Below are positions 50,398 to 61,065 of a DNA stretch of 64,000 nt, in pieces. Both the position numbers and the translations under genes were made by a program. The notes beneath the pieces were generated by a model. It had not been told where the DNA came from. It did no database searches and was given only the letters and a program-made list of their open reading frames with translations. Source of the DNA: Ipomoea triloba (taxonomy: Eukaryota; Streptophyta; Magnoliopsida; Solanales; Convolvulaceae); NCBI RefSeq assembly GCF_003576645.1, contig NC_044929.1, forward strand, positions 2,993,129-3,057,128. The letters run 5' to 3'. Each line of letters opens with the position of its first letter. Positions within the stretch are counted from its first letter, which is position 1.

Positions 50398-50601
50398 CTT
50401 TTTTTTTTTGAATACTACTGACTAGGGGTGTAAACAAATCAAATATTTTTAGTTCGATTCGTGATTCGAATTCGAATATTTTGATTCGAATTCGAATTAT
50501 TCGAATACGAATCTGAATTCGAATACATATTTCAAATCGAATTTTATTCGAATCGAATACGAATCAGAATATATTTGATTCGACTATATTCAAATATATT
50601 C

Positions 50602-50681
<80 letters not shown>

Positions 50682-50900
50682 NATATATATATATATATAT
50701 ATATTAATAGAATATTAGTATAATAGTATGTTAATAAAAAAATTTATGCTATTTAAATTTAAAATTTTATTACATTTTATCTTATTTTATTGGAGAACTT
50801 GTTAAAGAAAAAAAAAATTTAAACATTTTGAATTCGAATCGAACCCACCTCCTTCTATATAAGGGTACAATCGGGTGCCACTAGACCACAAGTTCATTGG
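50398..50900 (-). mobile_element. SINE S1 copy split by an AT-rich hAT-like insertion
   Basis: A 14-bp duplication, cacttatcatatta at 50384-50397 and 50901-50914, brackets the whole block. The left 25 bases are the SINE tail (poly-T, then gaatactactgac). The right part (about 50838-50900) is the head, with the box-B complement tcgaaccc and tgccactagaccacaag. Between them lies foreign DNA starting taggggtgtaaacaaatc, with many gattcgaattcgaa palindromic units and a 100-base AT run with an N. The SINE middle is missing, so a deletion accompanied or followed the second insertion. Confidence 0.65.
50604..50702. repeat. (AT)n microsatellite, ~100 bases, with one N
   Basis: An uninterrupted alternating AT run containing one unresolved base. 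Its length is probably not reliable in the assembly. Confidence 0.9.
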
Positions 50901-51489
50901 CACTTATCATATTATTACTTTGTATACCCCTTGTTCAATTCAAGGGTGTCTTGGTTTTATGATGAGGTGACAAAACATACTATTATTTATAACGGATTCA
51001 TGGGAGACTCATAGGATATTTGGATGCTTTGGTGGCAGCATCTGACAACCAAATCAACCAAATCATCCCATCTTATTGGTGTCATTGGCATGTGAGGAAC
51101 CCAACAGGTCGCCGGCCGACCTATGTTTCTGTGACCGACTCAATGAGTTTTTGGGTAAATTATATCATGGATTATAGTTTATCTTATATTATAGATTCTT
51201 GTCGAAAAAGACATTCAGATTATATACATGCAGTTAGTATATTATATATTTTTAGTTAACATATTATGTACTTATAAATAAACTGAAAGTACATAATATG
51301 TTAATTTTAATATGTGTTTAATTTATTACCTGAAAATACATATATAATATGTTAACAGCAGATACATAATACGTTAATTGTAATATGTACCTAATTTATC
51401 AATTGCAGGTACACAATATGTTAAGTGTAATTAACTAAATATACATAATATGTTATTAAGTATGTAATATGAATGTTGTTTAGGACAAA

Positions 51490-52100
51490 GTTAACAATGT
51501 AAGGTGGACACTTGTTCGTGATAAGTTATTATACCGTGGGCCATGGTCACAAAACGACGTCGTTTCAATAAGTGGGAGAAACGGCTCCTGTAAATCTCCA
51601 TAACTGATACTACAGTTCATCTCAAATGATACTACTATACAATTGTGTTGAATTGATACTGCAGTTGCATGTGTTGAAAGGAAACTGTAGTTGCGCAGAA
51701 CGGAGGCTGTTTCATCATCTGGAACTGCAGTTGTGTTGAACTGATATTGCAGTTGTGTTGAAAAGGAACTGCAGTTGCGCAGAACGGAAGCCGTTTTATC
51801 CGTCTATTTTGTTTTGATATGCAGTCTACAGTAAAATTTGCGGTCCGTGATATAACAATTTTAAAATCTATGGGTTGTTATGCCGTGGACCCAGGTCCAC
51901 CTTGCAAGGTGGACCTGGGTCTACATTCATATACACTATACTCTACATTCACGATTTCTATACTCTACATTCACACTTTGAAACCTCTACATTCACACAT
52001 TTTTGGACAACTCTATATTTAGCAATATGTTTACTAATTTCAAAAAAAAAGTGACAAAAACGACGTAATTTTGGACCCAGGTCCACCTTTTCACAACATA
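51490..52100. mobile_element. GGTGGACC-end repeat cluster
   Basis: The cluster starts with caatgtaaggtggacact at about 51496 and ends with ttggacccaggtccacctt at about 52070. Inside are an aaacgacgtcgttt palindrome (about 51553), several diverged 'ggaactgcagttgcgcagaa' and 'ctgcagttgtgttgaa' units (51650-51790), and a perfect 34-nt palindrome at 51888-51921. Four or more 'ctctacattcac' units follow (51940-52015). It looks like two related non-autonomous elements lying end to end. No ORF is supported. Confidence 0.5.
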
Positions 52101-52820
52101 ATTTGCCAAAATCTATACCCATAGGGTTGAACCATTTATTTCATTGGGCCAAGCCCAAATAATTAGTATTTGGACAACAATATTATATATATCGAATACA
52201 CATCATTTACAATAGCTCCTAGTTGCACTAAAACAAATTATTGGTTTGGTGTCCCCTCCAACCGCGATTGTAGCATAGGATGTCAATAGTTTCGACATCG
52301 GGCTTAGCCCTCCTTCTGATAGAAAAAAAAAACAAATTATTGTTAAACATATTTCTATATATTGGCAAACTCTTTTTATTAGTTTATTTTTGTGATTTAG
52401 AATCAATATTCACAATTAAATTAAGCTTCAATTTATCAAATAAACATCATATTTAACAGTAAATATGAATCTAATTGACTAAAATAATCTCATAAAAAAA
52501 GTTTTGTTAATAGAATTAGACAATTATATAAAACTAATGGCTAAAAGTTGTACAACATTGTGGATAATTATATTAAAAGACTGAATTTGTTTAAATTGCT
52601 ATTGATAGTGATCAAATTTTCAAAAGTGAAACAATTAAGGAGTCAAAATAGCTATTTCCATTATCTTATTTGTTTTCTTAAAATTGTTTAAAATACAACT
52701 ATTCCTTACCAAATGTAACAATCGAAGCACTTCTAATGATGGGGTCATGGACTCCCGGGGAGATCTTAACCCAAGGGGTCCATTTTTATTGGTGAAGTTT
52801 TGGCCTAAGAAGAATACAGG
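52101..52820. other. AT-rich intergenic DNA
   Basis: No gene or clear element is recognised. A TATA-like ggggtataaatacaat lies at about 52829, at the left edge of the duplicated promoter region described next. Confidence 0.3.
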
Positions 52821-52829
52821 TACACATGG

Positions 52830-53064
52830 GGTATAAATACAATATAATTTATATATCATACCTTCAATAAGGGATCACTATCCACGTCGTACCCAAAAGG
52901 ATTCATTTCTATCCCAAAGCATATAGTACATACGTGGTGATGCTGTCGTTGAATTATTGAACTCCCTACCTATAAAATGCTCACCTGCTTCCAAGCCATT
53001 CACATAACTTAGCTTGCTTTCAATTCACTCCTTTTTCTTTTGGATAACATATCATCATATATCA
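52830..53064 (+). promoter_or_regulatory. Promoter and leader of the 94-aa gene (duplicated downstream)
   Basis: TATAAAA at 52971-52977 is 88 bases upstream of the start ATG, a normal plant spacing for a short leader. The text from accttcaataagggatcac (about 52860) to the ATG recurs with high similarity at about 54870-55066, including TATA box, leader and ATG. Upstream, a tacgtggtga block holds an ACGT core of the kind bZIP factors bind; that reading is inference. Confidence 0.6.
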
Positions 53065-53349
53065 ATGGAGGTTGCAAATTTTGTTATGTCTTTTTATAAG
53101 GGTTCCAAGCCACTCTCTCCTCCATCTTTGGCTGGCCAAGATGCTAAGATTGTGCCACGACCATCAAGGAAAAAGGTGTTGCAGAGTGCATTTTCCGGCT
53201 CGTCGGACGGCTACATTCATGGACCCGATGGTGGTGCCGGCGACAAGAATGTGGATCTCAAGGCTACAAGCTATATTTTCCAAGTTAAAGAGCGTCTTAG
53301 ATTGGAAGAACTGAAGATTATGAATGAAAACTTGAAACTTGGCTTGTAA
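53065..53349 (+). CDS. Small uncharacterised protein, 94 residues
   Basis: A single-exon frame from ATG 53065 to TAA 53349. I do not recognise the family. The N-terminus (MEVANFVMSFYKGSKPLSPP) is mildly hydrophobic and then proline- and serine-rich. The middle has a basic stretch (PRPSRKKVL) and a glycine- and aspartate-rich segment (DGYIHGPDGGAGDKN). The C-terminal third (VDLKATSYIFQVKERLRLEE, then LKIMNENLKLGL) is predicted by eye to be a charged amphipathic helix. It is not a clear secreted protein. Support for a real gene is a TATA box at 88 bases, normal codon mix and a second diverged copy of promoter plus start. It could be a lineage-specific small protein. Confidence 0.6.
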   Translation: MEVANFVMSFYKGSKPLSPPSLAGQDAKIVPRPSRKKVLQSAFSGSSDGYIHGPDGGAGDKNVDLKATSYIFQVKERLRLEELKIMNENLKLGL

Positions 53350-53401
53350 ATAAAGTGATGATGATGAGTTGATATATATGCATGCTGTAAAGACGGTTTA
53401 T

Positions 53402-53935
53402 GAAAAAGATCAAATAGATCCTTGAACTTTACTAGAAATACAATTATACTTTTGAACTTTAAAAAAATGAAACTAAACACTAAAATTTGTCAAAATGAGT
53501 CAAATAAGTCTGATTTACTAATAACTAACAGGTTATCGGTATCGCTGTTGACCATTGTTGAGCGCCGCTAACCACTGTTCGGCAAAAAAAAAAAAAAAAA
53601 AAAAACTACTCTAACTTCCGGTGATCTTTTTCACTAGAGAAGAGACCCGTCTAGTCTGTGATGGAGAAGACGATCGGACCGATCTTCGAGCAAATTTGGT
53701 CGCCTTCTCTACTGGAGAAGATGACTGGTTGGTCTCGTCTTCTCCACTGGAGAAGACAACTGGCAGGTTGTCTTCTCCGGTGGAGAAGGCCACCTTTTTT
53801 TGTTTTTTGTTTTTTTATTTTATTTTTAGGGTAGCTGGAATTTTTATTGTAAATGTGGCCAGAATTTTAATATCCAGTTATTCCAGGTGGATGACCTGTT
53901 ATTGGGTTTAGATACACCAAAATGATAAGTTATAG
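53402..53935. mobile_element. MULE-like MITE, family A copy 4 (decayed)
   Basis: The left part (aaaaagatcaaatagatcct, then tgaactttac) matches the family A TIR. The core has repeated 'ctggagaaga' and gaccg units (53630-53795). The right end near 53890-53935 (gatgacctgttattggg) matches the inner TIR of other copies. A poly-A tract lies at 53586-53605 and a T-rich run at 53797-53827. The edges are approximate. Confidence 0.45.
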
Positions 53936-54834
53936 TGTTTGATAAATTACATACATGCCTATTAATATATTACGTATCTTTAATTTATTTTTCGCCTTTA
54001 TCAGTCAGAACTGTATAATATATTAACTGTAAGTGCATAATTTGGTTTTGAATCCCCAATCCCAAGGGCCCCACATCATCTAATTTAAGATGATGTAAAT
54101 CATGATAATTAACTCAGCCAAGTCTTTCTTCTCAAACTTCACTCTTGTGACCACCTGAGCTGCCATGGTAACACTTTATTTATTTTATAATTAGGTGATT
54201 CTAGCTTCGTAAGATTAATTCTAAGACCATAAGACCCGGTTCTAGAGCCACAGTAAAGGTAAATAGCGAGTAGCGCAATAGCCCACCCTTTAAACCTCAA
54301 TTTTCATGTCCCCCCAAGAAATTCAATCTAAGCCTTCCATCATTCTGCATTTTCTCATTCACGATTCAGTGAAATTCGAACCCAAATTGTTGCCTTTTGT
54401 TTTTTAATTCTTTATTGAAAGCTAGAGAGAAGGAATGGGAATCCATAATCTAAATCCAAAAGTGATTATTGTTGGACAAAACTTGATTATAATTGGCCGG
54501 GTGGTTCCTCCGTATGGAACTCCTTTCGGTGAAATGTTTTGTGGGAATATATGACAGAATTTCTTAGCATAGGTCGGGGGTTGGCGCGTGGGTCATTGCT
54601 TATTCCTTGCAGATGCCAATTTAATTTAGATTTATTAATTGGATTGCATCTCTTTTTTCTTAATTATTTCTTGATTTGATCAAAGATTCTAGCTACATAT
54701 ATAGAGTCATAGACCATTTTTGTTTGAGAGAAGAATAAAGAGATACTAAAACCTAGAGCAAATACAAGGGAATGGACCACAAGCTGCAATTTCAAAATGA
54801 CCACAATAAGCTCCCAAGTTACAAGGAATTCAAT
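53936..54834. other. Intergenic between the two copies of the 94-aa gene promoter
   Basis: No gene is visible. AT-rich, with no strong repeat noticed. Confidence 0.3.
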
Positions 54835-55130
54835 ATTATTATATTTACAATATAATTTTTTATATATGATACCTTCAATAAGGGACCACTATCCACGTAC
54901 CCAAAAGGATTCATTTCTATCTGAGAGCATATAGTACGTGGTGATGCTGTTGTTGAATTATTGAACTCTCTACATATAAAATGGTCACTTGCTTCCAAGC
55001 CATTGACATGACTTAGCTTGCTTTCACTCCTTTTTATTTTTGGATAACATATCATCAGATCAAATGGAGTTAAGTCAAGCATCAACAAGACAAATCATGT
55101 CCTATTCTATTATAAAACATTACTTGTAAT
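54835..55130 (+). pseudogene. Truncated second copy of the 94-aa gene (promoter, leader, start)
   Basis: From about 54870 the sequence repeats the promoter at 52860: accttcaataagggaccac, the 'gtacccaaaaggattcat' block, TATAAAA at 54975-54981, the 'gcttccaagccatt' leader and ATG at 55064. The open frame after the ATG is only 21 codons before TAA. It shows weak similarity to the first codons of the intact copy (an IMSYSIIK-like segment against VMSFYKG). Then a TIR-like element starts at about 55131. The rest of the coding part is not found. Confidence 0.65.
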
Positions 55131-55548
55131 TATGATTGAAAAAATCGCTAGGCGCTCCTCGGACGCCCGTGAGCGCCTAGTCGTTCGTGTATTTCTTTAT
55201 TTTTTAAAAATTTGTTTAATTTTTTTTAATTTTTTAAGACTAATAATTATAAACTATTTAATACTTTAATAGTTAATACTAAATATTAATTAAATATTAA
55301 CCTTAAAAAATTTAGAGTTTTAACAATTTAATTAAGGTTATTTTATAAAAAACGATGTTATTTTGAATGAAATAACTCATTAAAAAAAAAAAGAACAGTA
55401 GTTAATATGCCGACTAGGTGGCCTAGTTGGTACCCAGGAAGCCTATGCGGTCAGCGCTTATGCGGCCTACTTGGCCGCCTTGCCAGCTGGTCGTCTAGAC
55501 CACCGATTATCGACACCTAGGCAGCCAGGCGAGATTTTTACAACAATA
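55131..55548. mobile_element. Non-autonomous element with TAGGCGC ends
   Basis: The left end has attgaaaaaatcgctaggcg, then ctcctcggacgcccg. The right end has gacacctaggcagccaggcg followed by agatttttacaaca. The interior is AT-rich to about 55400, then GC-richer with repeated 'ggcctagttgg', 'gcggcctacttggcc' text. The same left terminus, inverted, occurs at 62174-62207, and similar termini flank 37322-37912. No ORF is present. Confidence 0.55.
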
Positions 55549-56099
55549 ATAATGCTTGTAATACTTTGGCATTAATCTACAAAGTATTATTACCATTATT
55601 TCTCTTTACTATTTTACCCTTATTATTTATGCGAACTTATTGATTCATACGTACCACGGTTCAATTAGTTCCATATATAAAAACATATGCGGATGAATAG
55701 TTCTTTTTTTTTTTTCTTTCTTTCTTTCTGATAAAAGAAGACTGAAGAAAAAAATGTTAAAAAAAAAAAAGATTAAAAGGGAACTAATCGCGCTTGGCGT
55801 TTAAGAGTTCGGAACAGCTATACAACAGATGCGTGTAAGCAACGAGAATAAATGTATATGTTCAGTTCAAGGTTGTCTCGCAATGGATAACTTGAAGCAA
55901 TATAATGTCTGAATACAAATTACTTATACTCTTAGGTCAGCCTGTTTGGTATGCTTAGATCTAAAAGCAGAATAGTTGATATTCCCAATATGGACACAGA
56001 CGTTTACGTGAAGTTGATATTTATAAAAACGTGCTGGACAAAAAGAGCTATTTCTTAGATTGAAAATTTTACCTAAGCCCAAGATATTGACCCAAACTG
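55549..56099. other. AT-rich intergenic DNA
   Basis: No gene is seen. T-rich and TTTC-repeat tracts lie at 55705-55730, and A-rich tracts at 55740-55775. Confidence 0.3.
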
Positions 56100-56575
56100 A
56101 CGGCCCAAATAATAGGCGAATAATACAAGTATAGTCTAGAAAATGAATTGGAAATAGTAAGGACGCGACCATTGAGAATTAAAAATGGGAGAATGGATTT
56201 GAACTGTAGACTAGAAATCACTAGACCCCGTCGTCGTGACAGGGGGCGCACCAGCCAAGCCACAACGAGAGCGGTTCGACAAGCCCCGGTGCAAGTTGGT
56301 CATGCCCCTCACCGGCCTTGCCGCCTTGGCATGTTAACACCACGACAACAGCACCGCCAAACCACACCAATGGGGCACCGGGGGAGCCCCAATCGCACCG
56401 TGTGCCTCGCCAACTAGAGGCAGTCAGCTAGGAAGGCAGTTGCACCCCACGCTACACGTACCCCACGACCAACGTCTAGCCCACCTCACCTTGGTCCGGC
56501 CCACTACCCCTTTGACCCATTGCCTTTCACCTTGCGATCTTCCACACAAACAAATGGGTCTAGGAAACAGGGGCC
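56100..56575 (-). repeat. GC-rich repeat island with SINE-like head
   Basis: The block at about 56225-56575 is much more GC-rich than its surroundings and contains many CCGCC and CCACAC-type words but no recognisable protein motif in any frame. On its left, read on the minus strand, gggtctagtgatttctag and box-B-like cagttcaaatcc suggest a tRNA-like promoter (about 56190-56235). It may be a fragment of a larger GC-rich element or a separate SINE next to one. Confidence 0.4.
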
Positions 56576-57246
56576 CCATCAATTATCACTTTATAATTTT
56601 CTATGATGTTGCAATTGTGTAACGGCATACTATCCTACAAGAAAAGTTATTATTATTATTATTATTTTTTTATTGTTTACTTTTTCAAATAATCCAATTC
56701 CAATTCAAAATGTCCTTTTATATATATGAATTGAAGAAGGTGAAGTATGAGAAAAGTGAGGATATTCCGAATTAAATATGAAAAATTAAAGTTCATAGTT
56801 CAAAAGTAGTTAAATTGACAACTAGTGAGACAAAAAGTTAGAAATGCTATTATAATCAAAGATTAGAAGAATTATTATCTGACTTTTGAAATAAAAACTA
56901 ATTTTTAATCACGTTAAACTAACATATATTAGTAGGAAACTATTTTTTTCTTCGATATAATAACGTAACGCATACATCCACCCTAAGGTCACAAAGCATA
57001 AATTGTTTTTGAAGTATGGCATCCTAATAAAATTTCGATATGTACAATAAAAATTATAGGTTTACGTAAAAGTCATCATGGCATGTTGGCATATCCCTTT
57101 CCTGGTTAATGGTTATATTATATTTCCATTAACTGCCTATAAATTGATAGGGAACCAACCACATGAAGCAAATGCTTACTATATATACATATATCATCTT
57201 ATTGAATTAGCAATCCCACAACCTTAAAGAAAGTTGGAAAAGAAAC
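56576..57246 (+). promoter_or_regulatory. Upstream region of the RNase T2 gene
   Basis: AT-rich. A TATA-like ctatatatacatatat at about 57179 lies 60-70 bases upstream of the ATG at 57247. Other cis elements cannot be assigned. Confidence 0.4.
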
Positions 57247-60200
57247 ATGAAGAAAATTGACGGTTCAACAACGTTGATCAAGCTTTTGGTTCTACAATGC
57301 CTGGTGGTCTTGTGTGCTTCGCAAGAGTTTGATTTCTTCTACTTTGTTCAACAGGTATGTATTTGTTTTAAACTAATTTTTTTTTTACGTCGGACTGACC
57401 TAATTAAGGGGCAAAATGCTGATCATATTAATTTGTTCATATATATAGTGGCCGGCATCGTACTGCGATACGAGACGGAGTTGTTGTTATCCGACCACCG
57501 GAAAGCCTGCGGAGGATTTCAGCATCCATGGCCTCTGGCCTAACTACCTTAGTGGCAAATGGCCTCAGAACTGTGATCGTCAAAGCTCTTTGGACCAATC
57601 ACGGGTAACAATTTATCTTACTATTTCTAAGTTACTACTTGATTGTATTCGATACATTGAAATTTAGTAATTCAAAGCCTAAACTGATAGTTTTACTAGC
57701 TCACTACTTCTAACGGGCTCTAAGCAACACGTACATCATAGTCTCTTTTTATTATGTGACGCAACTTTCTCCTCACGTATGCGAGCCAATTACTTTTTAC
57801 GGGTTTTAAGAAATCTGTGAATCGTACCAATGAAGTCTAAGCATATAAAAGGACTTTTAAAAACAATAAGAATGTCTATTACGTACCCTTTGCTAAATCC
57901 TATACGCTAGACCCATGATGTTTAAGCCTAAGTGGTCAGTTTTGTTTGTTAGACATACACTATATATGGCCGGCCATTAATTATCTTTACTTCATGCTAT
58001 TATTGTTTTCCTCTCCAACAATCTGACTAATTCTACATACATATACAACCTAATGCTCAACTACCCAAATAAAATACAATATATATTTGAGAAGTACTAA
58101 TAAATTTCTACAACTATTTAACTATTTTGTAATCAAGTGTCATTAATCTGTGCCAAGGACCTTGTGGTCCAGTGGCATCAAACCCTTCCCTTTATACGGG
58201 AGGTGGTGGGTTCGAGCCAACAGATACTGCATTGTAATAGAGTTAGTATTATTAAAAAAAAAAAGTGTCATTAATCTGTGGCTTGAAAAGTAGCATACAT
58301 TATTTAATTTTCATCTCCTAACATAGATGTAAAAGGACAGTTTTATTTATACCTAAGGAAAAGCTTGATATTGACACTAAGCCAATAGATAAAGCTACAA
58401 TTAAATTTAATCATCAACTCCTTAACTGGAAAAAATGCTCTACAATTCAAAGGAAATTTGACAAAAGTAAGGTCCATAAGAAAGATTATATTGAGTAAAT
58501 ATAGTTTGTCCACAATTTACGTGTGATGTCATTTCATCTTTATTATGATAAACTAGCACTAGTAACATGTTAGGATCAAACACTTGCTATTACGCCAAAA
58601 GTTATAGTTTGTAGCGAATGTGCAACTTTATTTAATTTCCTTATATCGTTACATTTTCGAGAGACGTGGTGTTTGACTTGACTCTACCGCTCAATAATTC
58701 TCCTAACCACGTGATGCTGGACTTGACCCTTTATTAGCCTTTGCCCAATAATACATGATGTCATTTCATCTTTATTATTAGCCTTTGCCCAATAATACAT
58801 GATGTCATTTCATCTTTATTATGATAAACTAACACTAGTAACATGTTAGGATCAAACGCTTAACATTACGCCAAAAGCTAAAACTTGTAGCGAAGGCGCA
58901 ACTTTATTTCTTTATATTGTCACATTTTCGAAAGGCAATGTGTTTCGACTTGACCCCTTCTGCCCAATAATTCTCCTAGCCACCTGATGTTGGACTTGAC
59001 CCTTCATTGGCCTCTGCCCAAAAATACATGATGCCATTTCCTTTATTATGATAAACTAGCACTAGAAACATGTTAGGATCAATCACTTACCATTACGCCA
59101 AAAGCTATAGTTTGTAGCGAAGGTGCAACTTTATTTCTTCATATTGTCACATTTTAGAGAGGCAAGGTGTAATTGACTTTGCCCTACAAGCTTCCGCCCA
59201 ATAATTCCCCTACCTAGTCACCTGATGCTGGACTTGACTCTTCATTGGCATCTGCCCAACAAAACATGATATAATTTCATCTTTATTATGATATAAACTA
59301 GCACTAGTAACATGTGTTAGGATCAAACGTTTACAATTACTCCAAAAGCTATAGCTTGTAGCGAAAGCGCAATTATATTTCTTTATATTGTCACATTTTC
59401 GAAAGGCAAGGTATTTGTCTTTAACCCTTCAAGCTTCTCCTGCCCAATAATTCCTCTAGCCACTTGATACTGGACTTGACCCTTCATTGGTTTCTTCATG
59501 CATGCATCTTAACATTTGTTGTATAGTACATATATTGCAGGCAATTGTGATATAATGCATCTTAAATTTGTTAAACTATTAATTAATTAAAACTACTTAG
59601 TTAGCTAATTAATTAATTATGTTGAAGTGATTGGTATATGTGCAGGTCTCAGATCTGATAAGCAGAATGGAGAAAGATTGGCCGTCCCTTGCCTGCCCAA
59701 GCAGCGACGGCGTAAGGTTTTGGAGCCATGAGTGGGAGAAACATGGAACATGTTCTGGCCTTAACCAACATGACTATTTCCAAAAAGCTCTCCAATTCAA
59801 AACTAAAGCAAATCTTCTCCAAAACCTTAAAAATGCAGGTATATATGTCATCTCAATTCTTATATATATACCCATCAATATCATCTCAATAATCATATCC
59901 TATTTCCCATGCCACTAAGCCAAAAGGTATAACTCACAACGAAGGCGCAACTTTATTTCACACCACATTTTTGAAATACAGGATGTTGAACTTGACTCTA
60001 AAAGGGCCTCCACCCAATAATTCCTCAGCTATCAATTGTTGGACCGGGCCATTTACTGGCCTTTGCCCAAAACTTCCAATACTTGATTTGTTTACAAAGA
60101 ATAAGAAGGATATTTACCTAACTCCTAATCCTACATTATTAGGCAAATTATACTGGCGGCCAAGGTCCACATTGTAAGATGGACATATCACTGACATAAA

Positions 60201-61065
60201 ATACATTTTTAATATACTGAATATACATTATTTGAGTACTGAATGTTTATTATTAGGTATAGTACTAAATAATGAATTTTTAGTACTCAAGTAATGTACC
60301 TTCAAATAATGAATCTACAATACACAAATAATGTACATTCAATATATTAAAAATGTACATTATGGAGTTAATCAACATTTTAGTCCCTCAATTGTTTCTC
60401 AACTGTCAATGTAAAACCTAGTTTTTAATTTCAACCAATTTGATCTTCGAATTGTTTAAAATTTCATCAATTAAACCCTTTCATGACCAAAATGGTGATT
60501 TTTTACATTTTTAAAATTTCTTCAATTTGGTCTCTGAAAGGGTTTAATTGATGAAATTTTAAACAAATCGATGGTCAAATTGGTCGAAATTGAAAAATAT
60601 GAACTATATTGACATATGAGAAACAATTAAAGGACCAAAATGTTAATTTCCCCGTAGCTTATGTTAGTGGTCCACATTACTGGGTAGACCATGATGCATG
60701 ATATAATGATTTACATTATTAGGGGTTAGTGCAATATAATGTGTATGTATTATGTAGCATTAATAAATTCCATACAATAACCCAATATTATTGTTTTGGT
60801 ATATATAGGAATTGAACCTCGGGAGGGAGAACATTACACAATAGAGGAAATAAAAAGTGCGATTGAGGAAGGAGTTGGGTTCAGTCCATTCATAGAGTGC
60901 AATGTTGATCCAATGGGGAACCACCAGGTGTACCAGGTTTACCTTTGTGTGGACACTTCTGCACAGAATTTCATTGACTGCCCAATTCTCCCTCGTGGAG
61001 GAAGATGTGGTTCCAAGATTGAATTCCCACCTTTCTCATCCCCATCTTCCCATGATGAATTTTAA
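57247..61065 (+). CDS. S-like ribonuclease (RNase T2 family)
   Basis: Four exons, 57247-57354, 57449-57604, 59646-59838 and 60809-61065, join in phase to 237 residues. Residues 1-25 (LIKLLVLQCLVVLCAS) look like a signal peptide, so the enzyme is probably secreted or vacuolar. The mature start QEFDFFYFVQQWP is typical of plant T2 enzymes. Active-site block I is FSIHGLWP with His63. Block II is FWSHEWEKHGTC with His116, Glu117, Lys120 and His121. The catalytic set looks complete. Cysteines at conserved places (SCCYP, NCD, ACP, GTC, FIEC, YLC, DCP) fit the disulphide pattern. Overall similarity is to S-like RNases of the LE/NE type (phosphate starvation, wounding or senescence) rather than to self-incompatibility S-RNases; this is inference. 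Intron 2 is 2 kb and filled by a tandem array and a SINE. Confidence 0.93.
58153..58262 (+). mobile_element. SINE S1 copy in RNase intron 2
   Basis: A perfect 18-bp duplication, aagtgtcattaatctgtg at 58135-58152 and 58263-58280, brackets it. The head ccaaggaccttgtggtccag has an A-box-like tggtccagtgg. The B box gggttcgagcc is close to consensus. The body is short (acagatactgcattgtaata, gagttagtatt) and ends in poly-A. The low divergence of the duplication suggests a fairly recent insertion. Confidence 0.9.
58480..59500. repeat. Tandem array of ~235-bp units in RNase intron 2
   Basis: The word aacatgttaggatcaa (or a close variant) recurs at 58564, 58840, 59067 and 59309. The full units also share 'tacgccaaaagctatag', gcaactttatttc and 'cacctgatgctggacttgac'. 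The first interval is longer because a 37-bp segment (gcctttgcccaataatacat...) is doubled. Related single copies lie at about 59920-60090 in intron 3 and at about 63250-63440 in the aldo-keto reductase intron. Confidence 0.8.
60365..60655. mobile_element. Inverted-repeat MITE in RNase intron 3
   Basis: The left arm starts agttaatcaacattttagtc. The right arm ends with its complement, ggaccaaaatgttaatttcc. The arms pair over much of the element (ccctttcatgacc / gaaagggtttaattgatg), so it is almost a single long hairpin. No ORF is present. Confidence 0.65.

Noticed and set aside
51020..51259. 79-codon frame in AT-rich DNA
   Set aside because: No family motif; it ends in low-complexity sequence next to repeats.
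57247..61065. Self-incompatibility S-RNase
   Set aside because: Exon number and sequence blocks fit S-like RNases, and no linked pollen F-box cluster is seen; the only F-box gene here is UFO-like.
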